Shown here: positions 1 through 8,082 of the stretch, piece after piece
Layout of the letters: every line of letters begins with the position of its first letter
Position numbering within the stretch: the first letter of the stretch is position 1
NCBI RefSeq assembly: GCF_002797855.1
Contig: NZ_PGFB01000003.1
Location: 248,001-312,000, forward strand
Source of the DNA: Compostimonas suwonensis
GTDB taxonomy: Bacteria > Actinomycetota > Actinomycetes > Actinomycetales > Microbacteriaceae
Direction: 5' to 3'
Length of the DNA: 64,000 nt
The notes under the pieces: model-generated
The model's database searches: none
Told to the model about the DNA's origin: nothing
What the model saw: only the letters and a program-made list of their open reading frames with translations
Position numbers and translations under genes: made by a program

Positions 1-1
1 T

Positions 2-2194
2 GCTACGCCCGACTCGTCCCTCCAGGGTGCACCCGAGCGGCACGTTCTCGTCGAGCATTTTCTCGACGAGGACGACGCCGGAGACGGCGTGCGTGCCGGG
101 GATGGCGCGGATGGTGCGGTCGTCGGGGATGGCGTGCGTGCCGGACATCGCGTGCTCGACGGGGATGGCGGGGATGGCGCGGTCGTCGGGGATGGTGTGT
201 TTGCCGGGGGTGGCGTGCTCGACGGGGATGCGCTGAAATCGGGCGCGCTCGACGAGGGTGTGTCTGACAACGGTGTGTCTGGTGGGGGTGTGTCTGACAG
301 CGGTGTGTCTGGTGGGGGTGTGTCTGACAACGGTGTGTCTGGCGGGGGTGTGTCCGACGACGGTGTGCTCGGGGAGGCCGTGCTCGACGGGGGCTTGATC
401 GGCGGGAGTGCGCTCGAAGGGCGGGGACGTCCGCATGCGTTCATCGACGTCATCCGCGTCATGCGGGTGCGGGTGCTCGGCTTCCAGGGGCGGATCTCGG
501 AGGCGCTCGAGCTCGCCGACCGCGCGCTCGCCGCCGCGGGAAGCCCGGCGACCCGCCTGCTCATCGAGGCGACGCAGTGCCTGCTCACAGGCAACGCTGC
601 CCAGCGCGGCACCGTGCGGGCGACGGCCGACCGCCTCGAACGCAGCCTGCCCGAGCCGAACGACGCCCTGTCGAGCGGGTGCTACCTGCTCGTCGCCTAC
701 GGTCTCATCGCGACAGCGGATGTCGCGCGCGCGGCGTCGTTCGTGCTCGCCGCGGGTCGCACGGCCGGCCTCGACGCGCTGCCCATCATCGACCGAGCCC
801 TCGGGCTGGAACTGCTCACCGCGGCCGCCGTCGCCGTCGCCGACCTGGATGCCGCCGAGGCGTGGTCACTGCGTGCAGCCCCGCTGCTCGCCAATCCGAT
901 CTCCGCTCCGACCGTCGAGAGGCTCATCAGCCGGGTCGAGCTGCTCGCTGGACGACCCGAGAGCGCGGTCGTCTGGGCTCAGCGGTCCCGTGAGCATGCG
1001 GCGGCCGACGGGCGGCTCGTCGAAGCGGCGGAGGCCGAGATCGTGCTCGCTCGCGCCGACGTCGCCGCGCGCAGGAGCGGTGCGGCGACGTCGCGACTCG
1101 AGGCGCTCGCCAGCGCGGCTGTCACGACCGGCCATATCGCCGCACGACGATCGGCTGCCCGCGAGCTGCGCGCGGCCGGGCGCCGCCTGCGTCCCGTCTC
1201 CGGCAGCGGGTGGGAGGGACTCTCCGCCCGAGAACGCGACGTCGCACTGCTCATCGCCGACGGGCTCACCAATCGCTCGATCGCCGCACGGTTGCACCTC
1301 TCCGAGCACACGGTCCAGATCCACGTGTCTCGGGTGCTGGCCGCCTTCGGCGTGGCCTCGCGTCTCGAGGTCGCGACCCGCATGGTCGGCCGGATGCGCC
1401 CCCGCGCCGGCGCGCCTCGCAGAGACCCGGATGCCGGGAGTGCCGGGAGTGCCGGGGCTGTCGGATGCGCAGGCAGTGCTGGGGGTGCTGGGGGTGCTGG
1501 GAGCGGTGTCGGAGGTGCGGGGGATACCCGAGGTGTTGGCAGTGTTGGCAGTGTTGGCAGTGCTGGCAGTGCTGGCAGTGCTGGGAGTGCTGGGAGTGCC
1601 GAGGGTGCCGAGGGTGCTGGCAGCACCGGTATCGGGGGTGTTGTGGATGCCAAGGGCGCCGTGGGCGACGGCGGTGCTGGGGGTGCTGGGAGCGGGGTCG
1701 GAGGTGCGGGGGATACCCGAGGTGTTGGCAGTGCTGGCAGTGCTGGCAGTGCTGGGAGTGTCGCGGGTGCTGGGAGTGCTGGGAGTGCTGGCAGTGCTGG
1801 GGGTGCCGAGGGTGCTGGGGGTGCCGAGGGTGCTGGCAGCACCAGTATCGGGGGTGTTATGAATGCCAAGGGTGCCGTGGGTGACGGCGGTTCCGGGGGT
1901 ATCGCGGGTGCTGGGGGTGCTGGGGGTGCTGGGGATGCTGGGGGTGCTGGCGGGTCTGGCGCCGCCGCGCTCGCGCCGATCACCGGTCGCCAGCAGCAGC
2001 TCGTCGAGCTCATCGTTCGGGGGCTGACCAATGCCGCGATCGCGGCCGAGCTCGGCATCAGCGTGAAAACCGTCGAGAAGCACGTCAGCGAGGTGCTGCG
2101 ACGGTGGGGCCTCGAATCCCGGGTGGGGATCGCCTCGACGGCACGCGAGCGCGATATCGACGGATCCGTGGCGGCGATCGACGCATCGCCGTAG
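2..2194 (+). CDS. LuxR-family regulator, partial, with two C-terminal HTH domains
   Basis: The reading frame is open to the left edge of the window, so the N-terminus (perhaps an ATPase or TPR sensor) lies outside; 730 residues are visible. In order: a Gly/Asp/Val repeat region (about residues 20-125), an alpha-helical TPR-like region (about 140-395) as in MalT/LAL-type regulators, a LuxR HTH (about 402-461; SARERDVALLIADGLTN, then SEHTVQIHVSRVL), a linker of about 180 residues made almost only of Gly, Ala, Ser, Val and Thr, and a second LuxR HTH (about 657-717; VKTVEKHVSEVLRRWG). Two intact HTH domains in one chain are unusual, since LuxR proteins normally end with one. The linker contains a duplicated block of about 190 bp. 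Target and ligand are unknown. The LuxR family call is firm; any more specific role is not supported. Confidence 0.85.
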   Translation, partial: ATPDSSLQGAPERHVLVEHFLDEDDAGDGVRAGDGADGAVVGDGVRAGHRVLDGDGGDGAVVGDGVFAGGGVLDGDALKSGALDEGVSDNGVSGGGVSDSGVSGGGVSDNGVSGGGVSDDGVLGEAVLDGGLIGGSALEGRGRPHAFIDVIRVMRVRVLGFQGRISEALELADRALAAAGSPATRLLIEATQCLLTGNAAQRGTVRATADRLERSLPEPNDALSSGCYLLVAYGLIATADVARAASFVLAAGRTAGLDALPIIDRALGLELLTAAAVAVADLDAAEAWSLRAAPLLANPISAPTVERLISRVELLAGRPESAVVWAQRSREHAAADGRLVEAAEAEIVLARADVAARRSGAATSRLEALASAAVTTGHIAARRSAARELRAAGRRLRPVSGSGWEGLSARERDVALLIADGLTNRSIAARLHLSEHTVQIHVSRVLAAFGVASRLEVATRMVGRMRPRAGAPRRDPDAGSAGSAGAVGCAGSAGGAGGAGSGVGGAGDTRGVGSVGSVGSAGSAGSAGSAGSAEGAEGAGSTGIGGVVDAKGAVGDGGAGGAGSGVGGAGDTRGVGSAGSAGSAGSVAGAGSAGSAGSAGGAEGAGGAEGAGSTSIGGVMNAKGAVGDGGSGGIAGAGGAGGAGDAGGAGGSGAAALAPITGRQQQLVELIVRGLTNAAIAAELGISVKTVEKHVSEVLRRWGLESRVGIASTARERDIDGSVAAIDASP
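257..376 (+). repeat. 15-bp tandem repeat inside the LuxR gene
   Basis: Eight 15-bp units alternate between GGTGTGTCTGACAAC and GGTGTGTCTGGTGGG types, encoding Gly-Val-Ser-Asp-Asn and Gly-Val-Ser-Gly-Gly. Because the unit is a multiple of three, gain or loss of copies keeps the frame. Confidence 0.9.
1426..1965 (+). repeat. 9-bp-based repeat and ~190-bp duplication encoding the inter-HTH linker
   Basis: The stretch is built from 9-bp units of the GGTGCTGGG / AGTGCTGGC type encoding Gly-Ala-Gly and Gly-Ser-Ala. A longer unit starting near 1499 (GSGVGGAGDTRGVG...) and ending near 1681 is repeated from about 1688 to 1890 with small differences. Copy changes would alter the distance between the two HTH domains without breaking the frame. 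Confidence 0.85.
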
Positions 2195-2195
2195 A

Positions 2196-2280
2196 GGCAC
2201 AGCGCAGCAGGGGAACCCCGCAGCAGGGGCACAGCGCAGCAGGGGCACCCGCTGTAGACCTACACCGCTGTAGACGTACC
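2196..2280. repeat. Intergenic tandem repeats after the LuxR gene
   Basis: Two copies of an 18-bp unit (GGCACAGCGCAGCAGGGG at 2196-2213 and 2228-2245) are followed by two copies of a unit of about 15 bp containing CCGCTGTAGAC. The rest of the gap to 2431 shows no gene. Confidence 0.8.
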
Positions 2281-2431
2281 CCGCAGCGGATGCACCAGCG
2301 GCAGACGCGCCAGCAGGCCCGCAGGCCGTTCGCTCGACGTGCGGTTCACGGGGCTCGCGATAGGCGCATGAACAAATGAATAAGCGAGAACCCCACTATG
2401 GCTCGTCCGTCTCGCCCGGGATCATGGGGGC

Positions 2432-3067
2432 ATGACTGCATACGGCGCGGGGGACCGCCGAAACCTGATCGGCAGGATCGCCGTGGTCGCGGCATCCGCT
2501 CTGCTTCTCGCGGGATGCGCGACCGCACCGACCACCGCACCGACCACCGCACAGACAGGGGCGCAGGCGACCGCGGCGGATGCAGTCGAGGTGCCGGATG
2601 CAGAAGCGCCGGACACATCGGAGACGTCGGCGGGGGTCGACCCGGATGACGGCGCAGCCGGCTCGGACGCAGGCGGAGGGTGCGCAGGGGGCACCTCCGC
2701 CGGCTATGAGCTCTTCAGCGATCCGGCGATGAGCGTGCACCCCGACGACGGCGCGATCTTCGGCGACGGCACCCCGCTCTCGTTCGCCTACGACGCCCAC
2801 GACGAGTCGCGCGCGCCCAGCTACTCGTACGACATCTCGTACATCCAGGATGACGGCAGCGCCGTGCCGCTCTCCGGTGGCATCTTCTTCGAGCAGGAGG
2901 GCGGCGTCTTCAGCACGACGGACTCGGTCTTCACCTCGGAGGCCGACGGCCGCTACGGGTTCTTCACCGTCATCATGGTGCAGGATGTCGCCTTCGACGG
3001 CGACTCGTACGATGCCGACACCGTCGAGCTCGGGCGGTACTGCGTGCTCTTCGCGACCGACGACTGA
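2432..3067 (+). CDS. Putative lipoprotein of unknown function
   Basis: The 211-residue product starts with a charged n-region, a hydrophobic core and a lipobox (LLAGC, acylated Cys29), so it should be exported and anchored to the outer face of the membrane. After a Thr/Ala/Asp-rich linker (about residues 30-85) a single folded domain follows, rich in Asp, Tyr, Ser and Phe, with two Cys residues (near 88 and 205) that could form a disulfide. I recognise no enzyme motif. The ATG at 2432 is the only start giving a full signal peptide; a GGGGG tract lies directly before it. A second, unrelated small lipoprotein gene follows. Confidence 0.75.
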   Translation: MTAYGAGDRRNLIGRIAVVAASALLLAGCATAPTTAPTTAQTGAQATAADAVEVPDAEAPDTSETSAGVDPDDGAAGSDAGGGCAGGTSAGYELFSDPAMSVHPDDGAIFGDGTPLSFAYDAHDESRAPSYSYDISYIQDDGSAVPLSGGIFFEQEGGVFSTTDSVFTSEADGRYGFFTVIMVQDVAFDGDSYDADTVELGRYCVLFATDD

Positions 3068-3165
3068 CCGGGGGCTGACGCGCCGGCTGTCCGGGGGCTG
3101 ACCCGCCCGACGGCTGACCCGCCCGACGACCGACTCGTCCGACGACCGATTCGCCCGACGGCTGC
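3067..3165. repeat. Intergenic 15-16-bp degenerate tandem repeats
   Basis: Directly after the stop codon come repeats of the type GGGGGCTGACGCGCC / CGGCTGACCCGCCCGA / CGACCGACTCGTCCGA, each about 16 bp. The remainder of this gap of about 300 bp up to 3369 shows no further coding signal. Confidence 0.75.
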
Positions 3166-3369
3166 GGCGCAGCGCGGGTGCGGAGCTCACCTGCCGACGA
3201 TGGTGCGGGGGATGCCCGGCCGGGATGCATATCGCGACATCGGGATGCGCTGCCGGGAGGCGCTGTGGGACCATGTTCTGTCTCGGTTCCGCTTCTCGAT
3301 CCGTGGTTCTCGACGCTCGGGATCCGGAGCCCGATCTCACGCTCGACTCGACTCCCGGAGGATGTGCCC

Positions 3370-3789
3370 GTGTTCCGTAGAACCTGTTTCGCCGTTGTGG
3401 CCGCTGTGCTCGCGGCATCCACCCTGGCCGGATGCCAGAGCGGCGGTGGCTCGTCCGAGATCTCCGCCCCGGCCGTCGTCACCTTCGAGGTGGCGGGCTC
3501 GGAGCGCTACTCGATCGAGCTGGACACCGACGAGCTCGTCCAGCACGTCGTCGAGCTGCAGAACGGGGGCGAGGAGGGCCGGATCCCGAACGGAGAGATC
3601 GTGCGCGACGGCGACGGCGACGTGAACTCCCCGTGGACCTGGCACATCGATCCCGCGACGCTCGAGTTCGCCGACGCGACGACGGGGGTCTGCGACGGAC
3701 TGCCGTCGGCCGTCGAGGACGGGAGCCTCACCTCCGACAACTACTGCCCCTGGGACGCGAAGGTCGTCGAGCTCAAGCCCCTCGGCTGA
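3370..3789 (+). CDS. Small putative lipoprotein
   Basis: GTG at 3370 is chosen because GGAGG lies 8 nt upstream (3357-3361) and it begins directly with a lipoprotein signal peptide (MFRRTCFAVVAAVLAAS, then LAGC with Cys22). In-frame starts further upstream would put about 60 polar residues before the signal. The 139-residue product has a Ser/Gly linker followed by a small domain with an acidic cluster and two Cys residues near the C-terminus (VCDGL...NYCPW). A WTWHIDP motif in the middle resembles small calmodulin-like or BP74-type secreted domains, but I cannot assign a family. It is likely a surface lipoprotein of unknown role. Confidence 0.75.
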   Translation: MFRRTCFAVVAAVLAASTLAGCQSGGGSSEISAPAVVTFEVAGSERYSIELDTDELVQHVVELQNGGEEGRIPNGEIVRDGDGDVNSPWTWHIDPATLEFADATTGVCDGLPSAVEDGSLTSDNYCPWDAKVVELKPLG

Positions 3790-3948
3790 GCCGTCCGCTC
3801 CGCTGAGCCGTCCGCTCGGCGGAGTCGGAGGCTCTCACACGCGGGGACGGACCATCCCGAGCGGCCATCCCGTGCGGGTTTATACGCCCGCTCCTGTGAT
3901 CCTGCAAGCCCCTGGCGACCCGCTCGACGAGTCGGGCAGAGTGGCACC
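3790..3948. other. Intergenic region with a 17-bp duplication
   Basis: Immediately after the lipoprotein stop codon a 17-bp unit containing CTGAGCCGTCCGCTC occurs twice (about 3787-3820). No other structure was seen before the next start. Confidence 0.6.
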
Positions 3949-4383
3949 ATGAAACGTATCCTCTACGGCAGCGGCACGCTCCGGACGAGTGACGACGTTG
4001 CCGATGCAGTTCTGGCCTACGCGATGGCTCTGTCGCGGCGGTCGATCGCGGACTCGATCGACATCCCCATCGTCCTCGACGACGGGCGGGTCACCGAGGC
4101 CGCCCTCCTGCTGACGCCCCTGACCCCGCTCGTGGCGATCTCGGAGAGGCCGTACTCAGACAGGTCCCGCTCAGGCCGGTCGCCCTCGGGCAGTCCTGTC
4201 TCAGAGGGCCCGGTCTCGGAGGGTCCGGTCTCAGAGAGCCCGCGCTCCGACGAGCTCGACGGATCGGTCGCGGTCACCGACATCACGGCACGGCTGCGCC
4301 GGCTGTCGGAGTCGTCGATCGACTACGGCGTCTATCCGCACCACGTCGACGAGTACGGTTTCGGAGACTTCGAGAACATCTGA
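3949..4383 (+). CDS. Hypothetical protein with Ser-rich repeat insert
   Basis: The 144-residue product is soluble and has no signal peptide. The N-terminal half (residues 1-62) and the C-terminal part (102-144, ending GFGDFENI) look folded. Between them lies a low-complexity insert (about 63-100) of SEGPV/SESP and SGRSPSG repeats encoded by 12-bp tandem units. A CAGAGT hexamer sits 6 nt before the ATG and no Shine-Dalgarno sequence is visible, fitting a leaderless transcript. It is convergent with the Nudix gene, whose stop lies 16 nt away. I do not recognise the family. Confidence 0.7.
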   Translation: MKRILYGSGTLRTSDDVADAVLAYAMALSRRSIADSIDIPIVLDDGRVTEAALLLTPLTPLVAISERPYSDRSRSGRSPSGSPVSEGPVSEGPVSESPRSDELDGSVAVTDITARLRRLSESSIDYGVYPHHVDEYGFGDFENI

Positions 4384-4399
4384 GGCGAGGCGCCCGGAG

Positions 4400-5107
4400 T
4401 CACGGGTGTCCGGCGTCGGTGTCGTCACGCGTTCCGGCCGCATCCCGTGGTCGGCTCGCGCCGAACGGCCCCGACAGCGCAGCCCACTGCAGCAGCATGA
4501 TCGTCTTCGCGTCGACGATCGTGTCGCCGATCGCAGCGAGGGCGTCGTCGAGGCCGAGCTCCACGAGCTCGATGTCCTCGCCCTCGGCGACGAGGCCGCC
4601 GCCGGCCGAGGTGCGGGTGGCGCTGCTGAACGGCGCGGCGTAGAAGTGCAGCTTCTCCGTGACCGAACCGGGGCTCATGTAGACGTCGAAGAGGTGCTGC
4701 GGCTCGCCGATGTCGTGGCCGGTCTCCTCCATCGCCTCACGGCGGATGGCGGCATCCGGCTCGTCATCGTCGAGGAGGCCTGCGGGGGCCTCGAGGAGCA
4801 CACCGTCGGGGTGGCCGTTCACGTAGGCGGGGAAGCGGAACTGGCGGATGAGCAGCACGACTCGTCGCTGCAGATCGTAGAGCAGGATGGTCGCGCCGTT
4901 GCCGCGATCGTGGGTCTCCCTGCTCTGCGTGCTCCAGTGGCCGTCGGCATGCCGGAAGTCGAAGGTCGTCGTGCGGGTGACGTACCAGTCGGAGGAGAGC
5001 ACCTGCACGTCGCGCACCTTCACGCGCGGGTTGCCGGCGAGGTCTCGCCCGGTGAGGTGCAGCCCGGTGCGCCCGCGGGCATCCGGCTCGTCGATTCCGC
5101 GTGTCAT
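4400..5107 (-). CDS. Nudix hydrolase, NudK/GDP-mannose pyrophosphatase-like
   Basis: The 235-residue protein contains a complete Nudix box (GLLDDDEPDAAIRREA followed by MEETGH) with the REuxEExG residues that bind the catalytic metal. The upstream segment (VLSSDWYVTRTTTFDF, then RGNGATILLYD and IRQFRFPAYVNG) is typical of NudK/ADP-ribose-type pyrophosphatases, which cleave nucleoside diphosphate sugars such as GDP-mannose to a sugar phosphate and NMP. Length is slightly above the usual 190-210 because of short extensions at both ends. It should be cytoplasmic. Expression is probably from a leaderless promoter. Substrate identity is inferred from family resemblance only. Confidence 0.8.
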   Translation of the reverse strand: MTRGIDEPDARGRTGLHLTGRDLAGNPRVKVRDVQVLSSDWYVTRTTTFDFRHADGHWSTQSRETHDRGNGATILLYDLQRRVVLLIRQFRFPAYVNGHPDGVLLEAPAGLLDDDEPDAAIRREAMEETGHDIGEPQHLFDVYMSPGSVTEKLHFYAAPFSSATRTSAGGGLVAEGEDIELVELGLDDALAAIGDTIVDAKTIMLLQWAALSGPFGASRPRDAAGTRDDTDAGHP

Positions 5108-5113
5108 CCCTCG

Positions 5114-5119
5114 ACGCTA
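5114..5119 (-). promoter_or_regulatory. -10 box of the Nudix gene
   Basis: TAGCGT on the minus strand ends 6 nt before the ATG, placing transcription start at or next to the start codon. No Shine-Dalgarno sequence is seen, so the mRNA is probably leaderless. Confidence 0.5.
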
Positions 5120-5156
5120 GCGCGTGCGCGGTGGGGTCGCCGTGGGATGTCGGACG

Positions 5157-5198
5157 GAAGCGGCGCCCGGGGTTCGGGTGAACTCCGGGCGCCGCTTC
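5157..5198. terminator. Hairpin downstream of the metalloprotease gene
   Basis: A perfect 14-bp GC-rich stem (5157-5170 pairs with 5185-5198, core GAAGCGGCGCCCGG) with a 14-nt loop lies after the stop of the minus-strand protease gene and before the Nudix promoter. There is no U-tract, as is common in actinobacteria. Confidence 0.65.
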
Positions 5199-5235
5199 TG
5201 GGCCGCCGTGTCTCGGCCGTCGGTTAGGACACCCT

Positions 5236-5289
5236 GGTTGCAGCGTGTCTGTCTGGTTGCAGCGTGTCTGTCTGGTTACAGCGTTTCCG
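5236..5289. repeat. 19-bp tandem repeat running into the protease stop codon
   Basis: GGTTGCAGCGTGTCTGTCT occurs at 5236-5254 and 5255-5273, and a third, diverged copy (from 5274) contains the TAA stop and last codons of the metalloprotease gene. The 3' end of the gene appears to have been copied outward. Confidence 0.8.
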
Positions 5290-7771
5290 CGGAACGCCGT
5301 CTGCGACGCTGGACGGTGATCGTCGCGAGGATACCGCCGAGCAGGAGGAGGCCGAGGCCGCCCACCAGCGCGATCGGGAGCTCGGCGCCGACTCCGGTGC
5401 TCGCGAGAGCGCCGGAGCTCCCGTCATCCGATCCTGCGTCGGATCCCGTGTCGGCCGGCACCGTGGTGCTCGGATCGGTCGGCGCGTCGGTGGGCTCGTC
5501 GGTCGGCGCGTCGGTGGGCTCACCGGTGGGCTCGTCGGTCGGCGTGTCCGTGGGCACATCCGTCGGCTCGTCTGTCGGGACGGCCGCGGCCGTGATGACG
5601 CAGTCGACGGACTGGGTCTTGGTCGGGTCGTTCTCCGAGGTGGCCGTCACCGTCAGCGTGGCCGTCGACGCGGTGACGGCCCCGTGCTCGAGGTACACGG
5701 GAACCGTGATCGTCTCACCCGTCTCCGCGGTCACGATGCTGCTCGGCGTGGACGGCGTCCAGTTCCGGTCGTCGACGCTCGTCGTGATGCGGTAGATGTC
5801 GCTGTTCGCCAGCGCGTTGGTGACAGCACCGCCCGTGTTCGTGAGCGGGACCGTGCACTGCGCGATGTCGTCATCCGTCGTACCGGTGACGGTTCCTTCG
5901 CCGAGCGCGAGCCCTCGCACCTGGGGGCCGGGGTTGTCGAGCGAACGCACCGCCACGTCGTAGCTCAGCAGGCCGTCGTCGTCGCGCTTCATGTCGACGA
6001 CGTAGAACTGCAGACGGTTGACCTCGTCGACGTACTCGTACTCCGAGCCCGAGTCGTTGCCGGCGTGGAACAGGCCGTCGTTGAGCTGACGTTGGTCGCC
6101 CCGCGTGATCATGATCGGCGTGCCGTCCGGGCGCACGTAGTCGACGGTGTCGATGTTCTCGGGGTTGGCGTCGATCGCCCAGATGAACGGGTTGCTGTCG
6201 GCGTTCTTCGTCTTCGAGATCAGGACGCCGTGGTCGGGAAGGAACGAGTCCGTGCCCATGCGGTCCAGCACCTCGAGGGTGTAGTTGTCGAAGTTGCCGC
6301 CGTCGCAGTCCCATTGGGCCGCGCGGGTGCAGCTGCCGTTGGAGTCGTCGCCGCTGAGCGGCCGTCCGCGGCTGTCGACCAGCACGTTGCCGAGCGCATC
6401 CTTGGGGCGCTCGAAGGCGATGTTGATGCCCGTCGGCTTTCCGGGGAGCATCACGGCGCGTGCGGTCAGGTTCGTCACGATCGACCCCTGGGCGTTGAGG
6501 CTCTCCTGCGTGAGCGTGATCAGGTTGCCCGTCGCCTCACCGGTCTGCGCGTCTTGCGTGTAGAGATCGATCAGGTCGAGGTTGATGCGGTTGCGCAGCG
6601 CCACGCCCGCGGGCTGCGAGCCGCCGGCGACCGAGGGGACGCCCCAGCGCTGGTGGGTGCCACCCGGGCCGCCGAACTGACCGCGGGCGAGCACGTCGAA
6701 CGGCCCGCTCGTGTCGCGCAGAGGCCCGCCGTCGGCCGCTTCCGTGCCGAAGGGGTTTCCGTAGTTGTCGGAGATGCCGAGGATGTGGCTGAACTCGTGC
6801 GCGAAGGTTCCCATACCCGAGGACTCGGCCTGCGTCGAGTTGCCGGCGTTCCCCCGCGACGGGAAGTTGGCGTTCGGCCAGTGGTTGATGGCGGCCGACC
6901 ACGAGGTCCACGGGATGTACCGGGTCTTGGCGGCATTGGCCATCGGCGCCCCGTTCTGGTCGAGTGCGACGCCGTTCTCGTCACGCGGCGGGCCGAAGGT
7001 GTCGGTCACGTCCTCCGGGTTCTCGAACAGCATGCGGCCGAACTCCTCCCACGTCGTGGACTCGTCGTGGCCGGCGGTGATGTAGAAGACCTCGTCGAAC
7101 TCGGTGAGGGGGTTGGGCACCCCGATGTCGGCGGACCAGAGGCTGAGCGCGTCACGACGGATGTCTTTGTTGCAGCTCTCGCCCTGGGGGCAGAACGCCG
7201 CGTTGGGCTTGTTGAAGCTGTCGTTGAGGCCGTACTCCTCGATCTTGCCCGGGAGCTCGTAGGGGCCGAAGGCCTCCATCTGAACGCTCAGACGCCCGCC
7301 GGTCTGCTCCATCCAGTACTCGTTGATGGTGCGGCCGTGGTTCAGCTCGTTCGGAGTGTTCAGCAGATCGAGGTAGAACTGCGGCACGTCGTCGCGAGGG
7401 ATGTTGTGCGCGAGCCCCGAGGGGTTGCCGAAGGTGTGGGAGCCCTGGTCTTGCGTGACGAGGAACGGCTGATTGGTGAAGTCGAGCAGCACGACCGCGC
7501 CGTGGAACGGACGCTCCGAGCCCTCGGTGTCGTTGGCCCAGTCGGTGTTGGGAACCGGGGTGTAGTCATCCCAGGTCATGTCGTCCATGTTCTTCCAGTC
7601 CTGAGGATCGACAGGATCGAGAACGCCGGGATCGATGGGTGTCGGATCCGCGGGCGCCGCCATAGCGACACTGCTGGAGGCGGCAGCCACAGCAAAGATG
7701 CCCGCCGCCGCCGCGATGGCGACTCCTGCTCGCCAGTGGCGCGCACGCCGTTGGCTTGGCTTCGATGTCAA
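5276..7771 (-). CDS. Secreted M6-type (immune inhibitor A-like) metalloprotease with wall anchor
   Basis: The product of about 831 residues has a Sec signal peptide (RHWRAGVAIAAAAGIFAVAA, cleavage near AMA-AP), an M6-like peptidase domain with the zinc motif HEFSHILGISD at about residue 325 (HExxH plus a third ligand), beta-rich C-terminal domains with a CARDB/DUF11-like stretch (AQCTVPLTNTGGAVTN), a PTDEPTD-type repeat linker, and a C-terminal LASTG - hydrophobic helix - RRRRR tail within the last 43 residues. LAxTG motifs are substrates of class E sortases in actinobacteria, so wall attachment is inferred. TTG at 7771 is preferred over ATG at 7789 because the strong ribosome site AGAGGAGAA lies between them. 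It is expected to degrade extracellular protein; the substrate is unknown. Confidence 0.88.
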   Translation of the reverse strand: MTSKPSQRRARHWRAGVAIAAAAGIFAVAAASSSVAMAAPADPTPIDPGVLDPVDPQDWKNMDDMTWDDYTPVPNTDWANDTEGSERPFHGAVVLLDFTNQPFLVTQDQGSHTFGNPSGLAHNIPRDDVPQFYLDLLNTPNELNHGRTINEYWMEQTGGRLSVQMEAFGPYELPGKIEEYGLNDSFNKPNAAFCPQGESCNKDIRRDALSLWSADIGVPNPLTEFDEVFYITAGHDESTTWEEFGRMLFENPEDVTDTFGPPRDENGVALDQNGAPMANAAKTRYIPWTSWSAAINHWPNANFPSRGNAGNSTQAESSGMGTFAHEFSHILGISDNYGNPFGTEAADGGPLRDTSGPFDVLARGQFGGPGGTHQRWGVPSVAGGSQPAGVALRNRINLDLIDLYTQDAQTGEATGNLITLTQESLNAQGSIVTNLTARAVMLPGKPTGINIAFERPKDALGNVLVDSRGRPLSGDDSNGSCTRAAQWDCDGGNFDNYTLEVLDRMGTDSFLPDHGVLISKTKNADSNPFIWAIDANPENIDTVDYVRPDGTPIMITRGDQRQLNDGLFHAGNDSGSEYEYVDEVNRLQFYVVDMKRDDDGLLSYDVAVRSLDNPGPQVRGLALGEGTVTGTTDDDIAQCTVPLTNTGGAVTNALANSDIYRITTSVDDRNWTPSTPSSIVTAETGETITVPVYLEHGAVTASTATLTVTATSENDPTKTQSVDCVITAAAVPTDEPTDVPTDTPTDEPTGEPTDAPTDEPTDAPTDPSTTVPADTGSDAGSDDGSSGALASTGVGAELPIALVGGLGLLLLGGILATITVQRRRRRSAETL

Positions 7772-7788
7772 GATTTCTCCTCTGCTCA

Positions 7789-7824
7789 TTCACTTCTCTG
7801 ATCTGGTTCACTTCACTGATCTGG
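7789..7824. repeat. Two 18-bp direct repeats upstream of the protease gene
   Basis: TTCACTTCTCTGATCTGG (7789-7806) is repeated at 7807-7824 with one mismatch, directly upstream of the protease ribosome site. It could be a regulator-binding pair in the 5' leader or a simple duplication. Confidence 0.7.
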
Positions 7825-8070
7825 AGAGAGCCGGATGGCTCGATTCCCCGGTTCGGCGCCCCGCACTCATGCCCCATGACACTCAGCTGATTCAGGGCAT
7901 ATCCTGGGCAGATTCAAACCAAGGTGTGATGTGTAGCATTGCACTGTTCGCGTTACGGACGTGTAACAAATGTGCGCGGTGTGCAGAACGGCGATGGCAT
8001 CCTCGTGACGCCTCGCCCGCGAGTCGCGCGAAACTCGGCGGTGCTACCAGGGATTTCCCCGCGCCGCACG
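7825..8070. other. Divergent intergenic region, protease / helicase-like gene
   Basis: No gene was found. A small inverted repeat GTTAC-N6-GTAAC at 7952-7967 lies in an AT-richer patch (about 7925-7980) and is a candidate operator or promoter region for the protease gene, which would then have a long leader. The helicase-like gene has its own -10 box just before its start. Confidence 0.4.
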
Positions 8071-8076
8071 TAGGGT
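8071..8076 (+). promoter_or_regulatory. -10 box of the helicase-like gene
   Basis: TAGGGT ends 6 nt before GTG 8083, which supports this start and a leaderless mRNA. Confidence 0.45.
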
Positions 8077-8082
8077 GGCCGT

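Noticed and set aside
1426-1965. Noncoding minisatellite
   Set aside because: The frame is continuous from the first HTH to the second, so the repeats are protein-coding.
5264-7801. 845-codon plus-strand open frame
   Set aside because: Antisense to the M6 metalloprotease, which has a clear zinc motif, signal peptide and anchor.
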